A stretch of 39,799 bases of DNA from a virus. A program made the translations under genes and the position numbers. A model generated the notes under the pieces. That model ran no database searches and was not told where the DNA came from. It saw nothing but the letters and a program-made list of their open reading frames with translations. Position 1 is the first letter of the stretch, and each line of letters starts with the position of its first letter. The DNA lies in IMG/VR virus record IMGVR_UViG_3300031787_000313, positions 1-39,799 of that record. One strand, 5' to 3'. This document shows positions 1-8,922 of this stretch, piece after piece.

Positions 1-140
1 TTTCTTTCACCTGTTACTGGCGCTATTGATTATACTACTGGCGCGGTGTCTATTACATTTTCGGTAGCACCATCTGCTAATGCGAACATTTCCGCAACAT
101 CGCAAACTTACATGGCTAATAGGCCTCAGTCGATTCTTTA
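1..140. repeat. Left copy of 140-bp terminal direct repeat
   Basis: Bases 1-140 match 39660-39799 at 139 of 140 positions; the only difference is T at 14 versus C at 39673, which changes Val to Ala in the same reading frame. The exact part is therefore 126 bp. The repeat lies inside the connector gene that runs across the junction. The simplest reading is a circular (or circularly permuted) genome of about 39,659 bp cut at an arbitrary point, with a sequence variant at the cut. A true terminal redundancy is possible but would have to sit inside a coding region. Confidence 0.93.
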
Positions 141-468
141 CTTTAAGAGTGCGCCTTTAGATAGTGCTACTCAATCAGCCAGGAATGACCAGAAGTATTT
201 TGTGCTGCGACCTGTACCGGATGATGTCTACCTCATAAAGATGCAGGGGATACAGATTCCTCCTTCCTTAACTAACACCACAGATGTTCCTTTCCGTTCC
301 GATCTAGGCCCATTGATTGCTTATGGAGCCTCTTTAGAGATCTTTGCGGATTTCAACCAAATGGATCAGTACGACCAGATAATGACTCAATACAACCGTT
401 ATAAAGACGTTTGTATGCAAGACACTTATGAAATGTATTTATATCAACGTTCAGTCCCAGCATTTTAG
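1..468 (+). CDS. Head-tail connector-like protein, 3' part (continues from 39213)
   Basis: This is the C-terminal half of a protein whose start is at 39213. Joining 39213-39659 to 1-468 gives one open frame of about 304 residues. The in-window part begins inside a beta-rich insert ending near residue 40 (NYTTG-like motif) and continues into a region rich in aromatic and acidic residues that ends in SVPAF. Its place, directly after capsid and decoration genes and before tail genes, fits a P22 gp4-type connector or another head-completion protein, but no diagnostic motif is seen. The GTG at 46 is an internal codon and not the start. Confidence 0.75.
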   Translation, partial: FLSPVTGAIDYTTGAVSITFSVAPSANANISATSQTYMANRPQSILYFKSAPLDSATQSARNDQKYFVLRPVPDDVYLIKMQGIQIPPSLTNTTDVPFRSDLGPLIAYGASLEIFADFNQMDQYDQIMTQYNRYKDVCMQDTYEMYLYQRSVPAF

Positions 469-477
469 GAGTAGAAA

Positions 478-1065
478 ATGGTTCTTTACACATCAAATGT
501 CCCGCAGCCGAACCAAACAGTTGCTGCTAGTCAGCCTATCATTAATGCTAATTTCAACTATTTGCAAACGTGGGCCCAGGTTGATCATTACTCTAGCGGA
601 GATAGCACAGACACTAAAAACGGCTATCACCAATGGGTTACGTTTAGTGATTTCACTGGAGCGCCTGGGCTTGGTGCTGGACGAGGAGTTCTTTATGCAG
701 ATCGAGATGGCAGTTCGAATCCAATATTAGCTTATCAGAATTCTCTAGGTTCATTTGCTTTGACAGGACGTAATCCATCGGTTGCGGCTTCGGGGTATAC
801 CTGTTTACCTGGTGGCGTTTATCTTCAGTGGGGTTTTGTAACGACTTCTTTAAATGGAACTTCTGGAACTCAAACCTTTCCTTTTACATTTCCCAATAAT
901 TGTTTCTTCGTTACTACAACTGCCTGTTTTGCATCAGGAGCTACTCCTAGTTCGCGGGCTACTATATCTGTTCAGCACGCAACAGCCAAAGCCTCCTTCA
1001 ACTGGCGAGCACTTTCAGATTCATCTAATTATAAAGGCTTTTATTGGTCGGCTATAGGTAACTAA
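478..1065 (+). CDS. Tail fibre / structural protein with gp53-like C-terminal domain
   Basis: This 195-residue protein starts 9 bp after the connector stop and has an AGGAG ribosome site at about 468-472. The last 85 residues contain a short QWG motif followed by alternating hydrophobic and polar strands, ending in FYWSAIGN. That ending resembles the C-terminal domain of several phage tail fibre proteins (gp53-like), where it caps a receptor-binding trimer. The N-terminal half is Gly/Ser/Thr-rich and probably beta-structured. The stop overlaps the next start (TAATG), so translation is likely coupled to the large tail gene. Exact function, whether host-contacting fibre or minor tail protein, is inferred. 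Confidence 0.6.
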   Translation: MVLYTSNVPQPNQTVAASQPIINANFNYLQTWAQVDHYSSGDSTDTKNGYHQWVTFSDFTGAPGLGAGRGVLYADRDGSSNPILAYQNSLGSFALTGRNPSVAASGYTCLPGGVYLQWGFVTTSLNGTSGTQTFPFTFPNNCFFVTTTACFASGATPSSRATISVQHATAKASFNWRALSDSSNYKGFYWSAIGN

Positions 1066-3350
1066 TGTCAAAGGAATATACTCCATTTGCTATTTCTAAT
1101 TTTCGAACAGGGTTTGATGAAGCTGTTGAGCCATGGTTGCTGCCCAGAGATGCTTTTCAGGTCCTAAAGAATGCTCATTTATATCGAGGTGTAGTAGAGA
1201 AGATTCCTGGATATCTTCATTTTGCAACTATGAGTTATCGCACAGAAGTGGCTTTGACGGGAGTGATTGACGGGGCAAATAAAACCTTTACTGGGACTAT
1301 ATCTGTTCCGACGACAAACAATATCACTGTGCAGTCGACTATTAATGCAGGAGCAACCCAGGTTGAAACTTTCACTGATAATGGAACAGGCTCCTTAACA
1401 GGATCCAATGGAGGAACTGGTACAGTCAACTATACGACAGGAGTTGTTAGCGTCACTTTTGGAGCCGCTGCGCCTGCAAATTTGACTGTCGGGGGAACGC
1501 AATATAACACCGTTATCTTGACTTATGACTCTGCTCCAGGTTCTTTAGAGCCTATAATGGGTATAAAACCATTTATTAGTTCTACCAGCTCACAAGATGT
1601 GTTGATATTTGATACAAAGCGTGTTGGAAAAGTTGTAACGCTACTTTCCAGTATGGCGATTGCTCAGCAATCTGATTATGGAATTTCTGAAATCCCCCAT
1701 GAAATACAGGCTCTAAATATTGCTACTGGTTTTAACAATACAACAGGCCCTTTTACTGGCTCTTCATCTACATCACTTGTGCCTGGGGAAGTTGAGTTCA
1801 AAATCTTCAACAGCTCTAGCCCAACTGCGACTTTATTAGATACAATTACTGACAATGGCGCTGGCTTGCTTTCAGGTTCTACATTAAACCCTGCGGCACA
1901 AAATTTTATCAATTATGCGACTGGTCAGTGGCGCATGGTTTTCACTGTAAATCAGCCTGCTGCTAATCAAATGAATTTTTCTGGCTGCGTTTATGGGGAT
2001 ACTTTTACAGGAGATTTCACCAACTTCTTCTCAGTCGCCAACTATCAAGGTAAAGCATTTATCACAAACTCAGCAGATGCTCCTAGATACTATGATGGAA
2101 CTTGTTTGAAGTATTTGAACTCAAACCTTTCTTCAAAGCCAAACACTGTAGCACCATATGATCTCAGCAAAGTTTTACATGTAGCAGTACAAAGGGAAAG
2201 ACTCTTGCTTATTTCATGCTTTGAAAGCGGCACTCCTGTTTTAAATGGAATTTACTGGTCTGAAGCTGGAAACCCATTGAGCTTTACCAATAATGAGCAG
2301 CTTTTAGCCCCAACTTCTGAAGTGATACGTACATTTAGCGTAATTAATACAGATTTGGTTGTACGATTCTCTAACTCGGAGATGGTTTTTCGTTATACGG
2401 GTGACGCTTTTGCTCCTTTCCGGTGGGATCCTACTAACGTGATTTGGAGGTGCGACGCAAGCTATTCTGCCATCAACTATGACTCTTGGTTCTCTTCTGT
2501 TGGGCGTCCAGCGATTGTTGGATCAGATGGGGTGAACGTCAAACGAGTAGATGAGATTATCCCAGACTTCACTTTGAACCTGAGAGTTGACCAGCAGCAG
2601 CCAGTACTATCAATTGATCAGGGAAGTATTGGTCAATGTTATGGAGAAAGGTTTGATGATTTTAAAGAAGGTTGGCTTTGCTATCGAGATTATGACGATG
2701 ATTCTACGGGAGGAGTTGAGCCATCTAATAGCGTTTTAGCATTCAACTATATCGATAATACTTACGCTGTCTACACTTTCCCATTTAGCTGTTTAGGGTT
2801 TGGAAGAATCACAGCTGATGACGTGTGGGCAAACAATTTCGATAAGTGGAAAGAAGCTCTTTATACCTGGGATACTTTTTCACAGACAGAAGGCGCCTTA
2901 ATAGATTTAGGAGGTGATCATAATGGAAAGGTTTATAAATTGGGGCTTGGAAACAGCATCACGGATATGGATGGCACTACCACTCCTTGTCTTTTCGAAG
3001 CGATCACTAAAGATTTTAACCCCTTCATCGAAGCGGGAGAGCTTGCGAGATTCGGATATGTAGATTTGCTCGTAAGTACAAATGCTGAGACAAAATTTCG
3101 TGTTCAATTCTATATAGATAACGAGATGGACTCTAACTTCAACACTTACTATCAAGAAACCACTCTCACACTAAACGGAGGCTCTCAGTCTAAGGTTTGG
3201 AAGCGAATCTACGTTGGTTCAGCAGGTAAAGTTCACACTATGCGCATCTATCAAAATGCTGATGACTTTGGAGCTGATGAAGAAAACCAACCAATCAAGA
3301 TTCATGCGATAGTGCCTTACTTTAAAGCAGCTGGAAGGATCATTGGCTAA
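1065..3350 (+). CDS. Large tail protein, P22 gp10-like
   Basis: This 761-residue protein begins on the TAATG overlap with the preceding gene. Its start (NFRTGFDEAVEPWLLP, then KIPGY) and later WSEAGNP...F and RWDP segments resemble the tail/needle-connecting proteins (packaged-DNA stabilisation, P22 gp10 type) of short-tailed phages. Two Gly/Thr-rich beta domains are inserted near residues 62-160 and 225-305. Each carries a TDNGxGxLxG...NYxTG signature that also occurs once in the connector gene. The protein would sit below the connector and plug or extend the tail tube. The gp10 assignment rests on context and general pattern, not on a catalytic motif. Confidence 0.6.
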   Translation: MSKEYTPFAISNFRTGFDEAVEPWLLPRDAFQVLKNAHLYRGVVEKIPGYLHFATMSYRTEVALTGVIDGANKTFTGTISVPTTNNITVQSTINAGATQVETFTDNGTGSLTGSNGGTGTVNYTTGVVSVTFGAAAPANLTVGGTQYNTVILTYDSAPGSLEPIMGIKPFISSTSSQDVLIFDTKRVGKVVTLLSSMAIAQQSDYGISEIPHEIQALNIATGFNNTTGPFTGSSSTSLVPGEVEFKIFNSSSPTATLLDTITDNGAGLLSGSTLNPAAQNFINYATGQWRMVFTVNQPAANQMNFSGCVYGDTFTGDFTNFFSVANYQGKAFITNSADAPRYYDGTCLKYLNSNLSSKPNTVAPYDLSKVLHVAVQRERLLLISCFESGTPVLNGIYWSEAGNPLSFTNNEQLLAPTSEVIRTFSVINTDLVVRFSNSEMVFRYTGDAFAPFRWDPTNVIWRCDASYSAINYDSWFSSVGRPAIVGSDGVNVKRVDEIIPDFTLNLRVDQQQPVLSIDQGSIGQCYGERFDDFKEGWLCYRDYDDDSTGGVEPSNSVLAFNYIDNTYAVYTFPFSCLGFGRITADDVWANNFDKWKEALYTWDTFSQTEGALIDLGGDHNGKVYKLGLGNSITDMDGTTTPCLFEAITKDFNPFIEAGELARFGYVDLLVSTNAETKFRVQFYIDNEMDSNFNTYYQETTLTLNGGSQSKVWKRIYVGSAGKVHTMRIYQNADDFGADEENQPIKIHAIVPYFKAAGRIIG

Positions 3351-3826
3351 TGGGAAAACTACAACCTAACTTTAGCTGGCAAAAATATGAAGGTAAGCCA
3401 GAAGACCAGCAAGAGCAGTTTCAGCATCAACTGCAGCAGCAACATATTCTAGTGGCTAATACAGTGAACTCTACAATCGATGACGAAAGCTTCTTCACAA
3501 GAGAGCGCATGACTTCATTCACATGGGTAAACAATAAGCCGGTTTGGACAAAAACAATAGCGATTTCGGCTTGGGCAGGCGGAGGCACGACGAACACGAT
3601 TCCTCTTGGTATTACTGGCGATTTCACTGTGATCGATATGGTGTGCTGTATTAGCAACGGAGCTTTATCTACTAGCAATACGCTTTTATTGCCTCATATC
3701 GATGTGGCAGTAGCAGCGAATCAGATTTCAATAGTAAGAAGCGGCACCAATATTGTGCTGACAAGCGGAGGAACAAACCGTTCGACTTACTCGGGTTATG
3801 TAACGATTTATTTTATAAAGAATTGA
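3350..3826 (+). CDS. Minor virion protein of unknown function
   Basis: This 158-residue protein starts on a TAATG overlap with the gp10-like gene. The N-terminal 50 residues are Gln-rich and probably helical (EDQQEQFQHQLQQQH). The C-terminal 100 residues are Gly/Thr/Ser-rich with alternating beta strands. A helical stalk plus beta head is compatible with a tail needle or small fibre, and the position between gp10-like and ejection-like genes matches that, but I do not recognise a family. It is followed 8 bp later by the next gene with a GAGGTGAG ribosome site. Confidence 0.65.
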   Translation: MGKLQPNFSWQKYEGKPEDQQEQFQHQLQQQHILVANTVNSTIDDESFFTRERMTSFTWVNNKPVWTKTIAISAWAGGGTTNTIPLGITGDFTVIDMVCCISNGALSTSNTLLLPHIDVAVAANQISIVRSGTNIVLTSGGTNRSTYSGYVTIYFIKN

Positions 3827-3834
3827 GGTGAGAG

Positions 3835-4350
3835 ATGCCTAAGTTAACAGAAATGCTATTTGGTAAGAAAGACAAGGTAAAACAGATTAACACGTTAACT
3901 CCAGAGCAACGAGCGTTAATGGAGTTGATCAATGAAGGTTTAACTAGCGGAGAAGGCCCTTTTGGCGATTTGTTTAAAAGCGAGTTTGATCAACAAGGAT
4001 TTCAAGAAAACATTTCTAAGCCTGCGCTTAAAATGTTTCAAGAGGACATATTGCCACAGATTCAAGAGAAGTTTATCGCAGGAAACCAGGTTTTAGGCTC
4101 TGGAATGAGGCGCGCTCAACTGAAAGCAGCGGGTGACTTGCAAGATCGCTTAGCTCAGCTCATGTATCAAGCACAGCAGAATCACCAGAACGTTCAACAG
4201 AGTAACAGGCTTGCTGGAGTCAATTCCGTCTTAGGTACACGAGGCTTTGAAAATGTTTATAAGCAAGGAACGACTGGCGCAATTCCTGGTTTCTTACAAG
4301 GAATCGCCCCAGGAATAGGGCAAGGATTTGGTTCAACAATAGCGGGGTAA
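3835..4350 (+). CDS. Probable ejection protein (gp7-like position)
   Basis: This 171-residue protein has a charged, Gln-rich helical body (residues 20-135) and a hydrophobic Gly-rich C-terminus (IPGFLQGIAPGIGQGFGSTIAG). Helical proteins with glycine-rich amphipathic or membrane-active ends are typical of the internal virion proteins that podoviruses inject to build a channel through the host envelope. The strong ribosome site (GAGGTGAGAG, then ATG at 3835) and tight spacing place it in the late operon. Function is inferred from context and composition only. Confidence 0.55.
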   Translation: MPKLTEMLFGKKDKVKQINTLTPEQRALMELINEGLTSGEGPFGDLFKSEFDQQGFQENISKPALKMFQEDILPQIQEKFIAGNQVLGSGMRRAQLKAAGDLQDRLAQLMYQAQQNHQNVQQSNRLAGVNSVLGTRGFENVYKQGTTGAIPGFLQGIAPGIGQGFGSTIAG

Positions 4351-4353
4351 AAG

Positions 4354-5742
4354 ATGGTACAATTCATTCCAGCAAAAGACGATTGGGCAGACGCTTTTCG
4401 AAAGATGGGAAGTGGCGTTGCAGAAGGTTACATGGGTCGCACCGATGAAAGGGCGCTACAAAAGTCCATTTTGGGATTGGGACCGAACCCGACTCCTAGA
4501 GACGTGTTGAATGCAATCACTAACACAAAGACTTACACTCCTAAAGCGAAGCAACAAGCCTTAAGTAACTATCTTGGTGTTGAGCAATTCGAAGAGCTTA
4601 AGAGAAAAGCGCAAGCTCAAGAAGAAATTGCCGGAGAAAGAAACCGAATTGCAGGTCTTGGAAAACAAGCTCCTGAGGATAGAACAAGCTCAATCAACAA
4701 CTTCTTGGCGCAAGGGTACAATCAAGAAGAGGCTGAGGCACTTACTAATCCTTATGTGCCCAACTCGGTTAAACAAGCAATTTCTAAACGAGTTGAAAAT
4801 GAGCTTGCCAGAGGGATGCGACAACAAGCTCAAATTCCTTCAGAAAAGGCCGCTCCTGGAATTGAATCGAATTCGACAGGGCAAACCGCAATGAACGGGC
4901 AAAACGTTGTTAAAAACCAAGAAATGCCCCTTTCTGTTGAAGAAACAATCGCTCCTATAGGCGAAGCAATTGTTGAGGGAGTGAAAAATGCAGAGGCACC
5001 GAAGGCAAAGAAAGAAGAATGGCCTAAGCTTCCTATGCCTGCGAACACGACTGCTGCAGAGCAAGAGAAGTGGAGAGATAAGAACCAGACTTTCAACAAT
5101 AAGCTATTGCGAGAGATTAAAGAAAAGAGCACGTCTCATACGAACGCTCTTTTGCGCTATAACCGATTAAGCACCCTAAACAATAGCCGAAAGCTTCCAG
5201 AAGGAATGGGGCGTCTTGTAATTAACCCAGGGACGGGGGAGCCATATGCTGTTGCTTCTTTGGTTGGGCTAGTTAACAAAGAGACGCAAGATTTTGTGAA
5301 GACAATGAACGACTTCATGATCGATGCAAAGAACTACTTTGGATCTAGAGTCACGAATTTCGACGTTCAAGCATTTAAGTCTCGACTTCCAACGTTATTG
5401 AACACGGCAGATGGGCGACGTTTGATTATCGAGCAAATGAAGCTAATGGAAGACTTGCAAATTACTCATAATACAGAGTTAGAGAGAGGTTTGAAGCATT
5501 ATGGAAGGAACGCAAGCTATTCTGATGTCCAGAACGTCGTAGATAGAAATACGGAGGAAAAAGAAGCACAAATCATCAACAAGGTCAACAACCTCGATCA
5601 AGCAGCAAACTATATGGATCTAATGGCTAATGACCCTAGATTTAAAGACACCACTTTGATGCAATCTCCGAATGGAAAGTTCAAAGCTATTCCAAATAGT
5701 AAAATAAATGAAGCTAAATCTAGAGGTTACATCTCATGGTAG
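4354..5742 (+). CDS. Probable internal virion / ejection protein
   Basis: This 462-residue protein is almost wholly helical and charged, with Gln/Glu/Lys/Ala-rich stretches (residues 70-170) and a Pro/Ala/Lys-rich linker around 210-235. It has no membrane segment and no enzyme motif I can identify. It lies between two other long helical proteins in the slot where P22-type phages encode ejection proteins (gp7, gp20, gp16). Its last 7 bases overlap the next start. Sequence identity to named ejection proteins cannot be judged by eye. Confidence 0.55.
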   Translation: MVQFIPAKDDWADAFRKMGSGVAEGYMGRTDERALQKSILGLGPNPTPRDVLNAITNTKTYTPKAKQQALSNYLGVEQFEELKRKAQAQEEIAGERNRIAGLGKQAPEDRTSSINNFLAQGYNQEEAEALTNPYVPNSVKQAISKRVENELARGMRQQAQIPSEKAAPGIESNSTGQTAMNGQNVVKNQEMPLSVEETIAPIGEAIVEGVKNAEAPKAKKEEWPKLPMPANTTAAEQEKWRDKNQTFNNKLLREIKEKSTSHTNALLRYNRLSTLNNSRKLPEGMGRLVINPGTGEPYAVASLVGLVNKETQDFVKTMNDFMIDAKNYFGSRVTNFDVQAFKSRLPTLLNTADGRRLIIEQMKLMEDLQITHNTELERGLKHYGRNASYSDVQNVVDRNTEEKEAQIINKVNNLDQAANYMDLMANDPRFKDTTLMQSPNGKFKAIPNSKINEAKSRGYISW

Positions 5743-7499
5743 AAAAAACGATGGAAGATGATGACTTTGGAATCGATCTGGCTTCTTATGAAAAAGAAAA
5801 GGATGAAAATCTTGAAGATAGCTTCATTGATATGGAGTCTTATGCGCAGGAGAAGAATGAGAAGAAACCTGGATTTTGGGAAACGGCAGGTGATGTCTTT
5901 ACTCAAGCTGGTCGTGGAGCGCTGAAAGCTTTCACTTGGCCAGCGGACGTCCTGAAGCTAGGAATGATTGGTGAAGGGTTATCAGACCTTGACGATATTG
6001 AAGAAGCTTTTCGTAAAACAGGGAAGCCATTCAATAGAGAAGATTATGTGCGAAGTGTGTTTGAAGCAGCCCACTTTATTCCTACTCAAGATTTAGCTGA
6101 GAAAGGTTTTGAAGAATTGACAGGCATTTCTCTTGAGCCGAGAACTGGTTTAGGCAAAGGAACAAAACAATTTGCTGAGATTGCCTCTTTGACTCCTGGA
6201 GGCATTGCGAAAAAGTTAGCTTCTGGAGCTATTGGTGCTGGAACGACTCATGCGTTAGAGAAGGGCGGACTTGGAAAGACAAAAGCTGAAATTATTGGGG
6301 ATGTAGTTAGTTTGTCTCCGGCAGCTTTTGAAAAAACAGCCAAAGTAGTGCCTAAATCGGCAAGAGATTTAGAAAAAACAGCTCAAAAGTATGCACTTCC
6401 TTTTAAGGAATTCATGGTCAAAGAAAGGGAGCCTTTACTTAAAGGGCGTTTGTTTAAAAATGCCGAGTCTAATTTGAAAGAAGAATTAAAGCTCTCCACG
6501 AAAGAGGCGCTCAACCGAATTGTTGAGAACCAAATCCCAATTCGTAGGCTTCGTGATAAAGGTATAAACTTAGATGCCCTAGGCGAACATGCTTATGCAG
6601 AAACAAGGCGCATGGCCCAAGCAAAGCCTAATCTCATTAAAACAGATACGATTGTAGAAAATATTGATAGAGAAATTGCTCGTATAAAAGCATTAGCTCC
6701 ATCTCCAAGCGATGCACAAAAGAGCACGATCAAATTATTGGAAGAAGAGAGAGATATTTTGAAAGTATCAAATCCTTCTTCAGAGCAATTGATCAATCAA
6801 CATATGAATTATAACTCAGACATGAAATCGATTTATAAAAAGCCTGAGTTTTCTGGGAAAGAGGAACAGATAAGAAAGACTTACGAGTTTCTTAAAGATG
6901 AGCTAGTCGATGCAATGGCTAAGCACGGTAATGCAGATGTGTCTAATGCATTTAAAGCAGCAAATAAAATCTATCATGAGAAGTCTAAGCTTGTTCAGTC
7001 AGAGAGCATATTAGAGAAAGCTTTTCAAGACGGATACAGCTCAAAGAAACTCGACAGAATTCTTCATTCTAAGCAAGGAAATTACCTAAGAAGGAACTTA
7101 GGAGAGAAGGCCGTTGAAGAGATCATTGAAATAGCTAAGTATGGCAAAGAAGCGCAAGAAAAGATGACTAAATTCTTAGACCTACGTGGATCATCTGTAG
7201 CCAACGAAGTCAGATCTTTAGGGCAAATAGCTCCTTTCATTTACTTTCCACATAATATTAAAGGCGCGGCACTCTCGCTAGTAAAGCCTCTTGCAAAGCA
7301 TATACAAGGAAAACTGCTTACGAGAGATGCTACAAGACAAATATATAAACTCACTTTGAAGCACACCGCAGAAGGCGCTTTTAATTTGCTTAAGAAGGAT
7401 TTTGTCCAACTTGAGAGACAGATAGGCAAAGAATGGGGGAGTGTGGACGATTTCATGGACGACATGATGGGCGAATTAGAGATATATGACGCTGATTAA
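5736..7499 (+). CDS. Large internal virion / ejection protein
   Basis: This 587-residue protein overlaps the preceding gene by 7 bp. The N-terminus is acidic (MEDDDFGIDLASYEKEK, then a second similar ESY repeat). It is followed by a Gly/Ala-rich amphipathic segment around residues 140-180 (TPGGIAKKLASGAIGAGTTH) and then a long charged helical region with predicted coiled coil. This make-up, large, helical and with one membrane-active stretch, is what internal ejected proteins of podoviruses look like. No lysozyme or transglycosylase active-site motif was found, so it does not obviously digest cell wall. Confidence 0.55.
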   Translation: MVEKTMEDDDFGIDLASYEKEKDENLEDSFIDMESYAQEKNEKKPGFWETAGDVFTQAGRGALKAFTWPADVLKLGMIGEGLSDLDDIEEAFRKTGKPFNREDYVRSVFEAAHFIPTQDLAEKGFEELTGISLEPRTGLGKGTKQFAEIASLTPGGIAKKLASGAIGAGTTHALEKGGLGKTKAEIIGDVVSLSPAAFEKTAKVVPKSARDLEKTAQKYALPFKEFMVKEREPLLKGRLFKNAESNLKEELKLSTKEALNRIVENQIPIRRLRDKGINLDALGEHAYAETRRMAQAKPNLIKTDTIVENIDREIARIKALAPSPSDAQKSTIKLLEEERDILKVSNPSSEQLINQHMNYNSDMKSIYKKPEFSGKEEQIRKTYEFLKDELVDAMAKHGNADVSNAFKAANKIYHEKSKLVQSESILEKAFQDGYSSKKLDRILHSKQGNYLRRNLGEKAVEEIIEIAKYGKEAQEKMTKFLDLRGSSVANEVRSLGQIAPFIYFPHNIKGAALSLVKPLAKHIQGKLLTRDATRQIYKLTLKHTAEGAFNLLKKDFVQLERQIGKEWGSVDDFMDDMMGELEIYDAD

Positions 7500-7545
7500 A
7501 GCAAACAACAAATAAACTTTTGGATTGATATCTTAGGGAGGATTC

Positions 7546-7887
7546 ATGGCAATAGTTCGTTTCGACACGCTTCGTAGCAAAGCTTTTGGTACGATCACAA
7601 ACTCATACACAACATTAGGAAGTGCTCTTGATCGCAATTGGAGAGTATTTAAAATCACAAACAATACAGATGCCGACATGCTCATTAGCGCTGATGGCAC
7701 TAATGACAATTTCTTCGTTCCTGCAGGAAGTTACACTTTATACGACTTGGCTACGAATGCATTAAATGTGCAAGATAGCGATTGGTTTGTAATGCAGATT
7801 GGAACACAATTCTACATCAAATATTCTTCTGGAGCTCCCACCTCAGGGAGCGTCTACATAGAAGCAATTTATTCTTCGGGGGTATAA
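7546..7887 (+). CDS. Small beta-rich virion protein
   Basis: This 113-residue protein begins after a clear AGGGAGGA ribosome site at about 7535. It is beta-rich, with no signal peptide or catalytic motif. Phrases such as FFVPAGSYTLYDL and IKYSSGAPTSGSVYIEA are typical of small capsid-decorating or fibre-adaptor proteins in phages. The gene is followed 1 bp later by the C1q-like fibre, so it may be its adaptor. The family is not recognised. Confidence 0.6.
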   Translation: MAIVRFDTLRSKAFGTITNSYTTLGSALDRNWRVFKITNNTDADMLISADGTNDNFFVPAGSYTLYDLATNALNVQDSDWFVMQIGTQFYIKYSSGAPTSGSVYIEAIYSSGV

Positions 7888-7888
7888 A

Positions 7889-8872
7889 ATGAGTCAGTCA
7901 GGTTCAACAAGTGCCCAATTATCGCCTAGTGTGCCACTTCAGTTTACAGAGGATACAGGAACTGCAGTGCCAACTTCAAACAATCTGAATGTTTTAGGGG
8001 GGACTTCTATTTCGACATCAGGCTCTGGATCTACAGTCACGATAGACTTGACTGCAAATGCCAACAATAGCATTTTGAGCTCCAATGGTGCGGGGAATCC
8101 TACGTGGGGCACAAGCCTTTCCAATGACTATACATTCACAACTTCTACTGCTGGAGTGGCACGAACACTGACTGTAAGTAATACAGACAACACTAGCTCC
8201 AGCTCATTTGCTATCGCTCACGTTTCAACAGGAGGGACCTCTTCTGGAAGCCCGTTTTATAGGACAGCAATTGGAACCTCTCGCTCTTATTGTGTAGGCC
8301 CCGATAATGGAACAACAAATGATCCATGGAAATTAAGAACAGGGGCAAATGATAGTGTAACTCCTGAGTCAGGAGGGGGAGATGAAACGCTTATAGCGGT
8401 TATGCCGACAGGGGAAGTTACTCAACCTCTAAATCCATGTGTAACAGCTTATCTTAACGCAAGCACGACTAATGCAACCGGAGATGGGACTTTTATTAAC
8501 CCAATAATTTTTGATGTAGAGCTGTTTGATCAAAACTCAAATTATAATCCCTCTACAGGCCTGTTTACGGTTCCTATCGATGGAAAATATTTGGTTACAG
8601 CTTGTGTTACCTTCAATAACTTGGCCGCTGGTCATACAGCCGGTGAAGTGCGACTAATCGCCGGTTGGGTGACGTATAGATATGTTTTTAACCCAGGAGT
8701 CTGCAGAGACAGCAACAACATGTTCTCAAAGTGTATCAGTCAAATATGCAGCATGACCGCCGGACAAACAGCATCTATTGTGGCTGTGATTAGCGGGAGC
8801 ACCAAGACTGTTGGAGCGGAAGGAGAGAGCTTTGGGATTTATTCAAACGTGAGCTTCGAATTGATTAGTTAG
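7889..8872 (+). CDS. Tail fibre with C1q/TNF-like C-terminal head
   Basis: This 327-residue protein has a start 1 bp after the previous stop and a GGGGG ribosome site overlapping it. Residues 1-175 are Ser/Thr/Gly-rich and repetitive, as in fibre stalks. The last 145 residues run AYLNAS, then NATGDGT, LFDQNSNYNP, GLFTVPIDGKYL and FELIS, the strand pattern of the C1q/TNF jelly-roll domain. Such trimeric heads in phage fibres bind receptors. This is the last gene of the late transcript and is closed by a hairpin terminator. Receptor binding is an inference from fold and position. Confidence 0.68.
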   Translation: MSQSGSTSAQLSPSVPLQFTEDTGTAVPTSNNLNVLGGTSISTSGSGSTVTIDLTANANNSILSSNGAGNPTWGTSLSNDYTFTTSTAGVARTLTVSNTDNTSSSSFAIAHVSTGGTSSGSPFYRTAIGTSRSYCVGPDNGTTNDPWKLRTGANDSVTPESGGGDETLIAVMPTGEVTQPLNPCVTAYLNASTTNATGDGTFINPIIFDVELFDQNSNYNPSTGLFTVPIDGKYLVTACVTFNNLAAGHTAGEVRLIAGWVTYRYVFNPGVCRDSNNMFSKCISQICSMTAGQTASIVAVISGSTKTVGAEGESFGIYSNVSFELIS

Positions 8873-8880
8873 AGTAAGAT

Positions 8881-8912
8881 AGAGGCTCTCAATTCGGGAG
8901 CCTCTTAAGTTT
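8881..8912. terminator. Terminator between convergent fibre and glycosyltransferase genes
   Basis: AGAGGCTCTC (8881-8890) pairs with GGGAGCCTCT (8896-8905) around the loop AATTC, with one G-U pair, followed by TAAGTTT. It lies 9 bp after the fibre stop and 18 bp before the end of the opposite-strand gene, so it can stop transcription from both sides. The U tract is weak on the + strand. Confidence 0.7.
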
Positions 8913-8922
8913 CCATCTAATC

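Noticed and set aside
4574-5132. Several frames opposite or out of frame within the 462-residue virion gene
   Set aside because: All are shadows of a long gene with good coding character; no ribosome sites.
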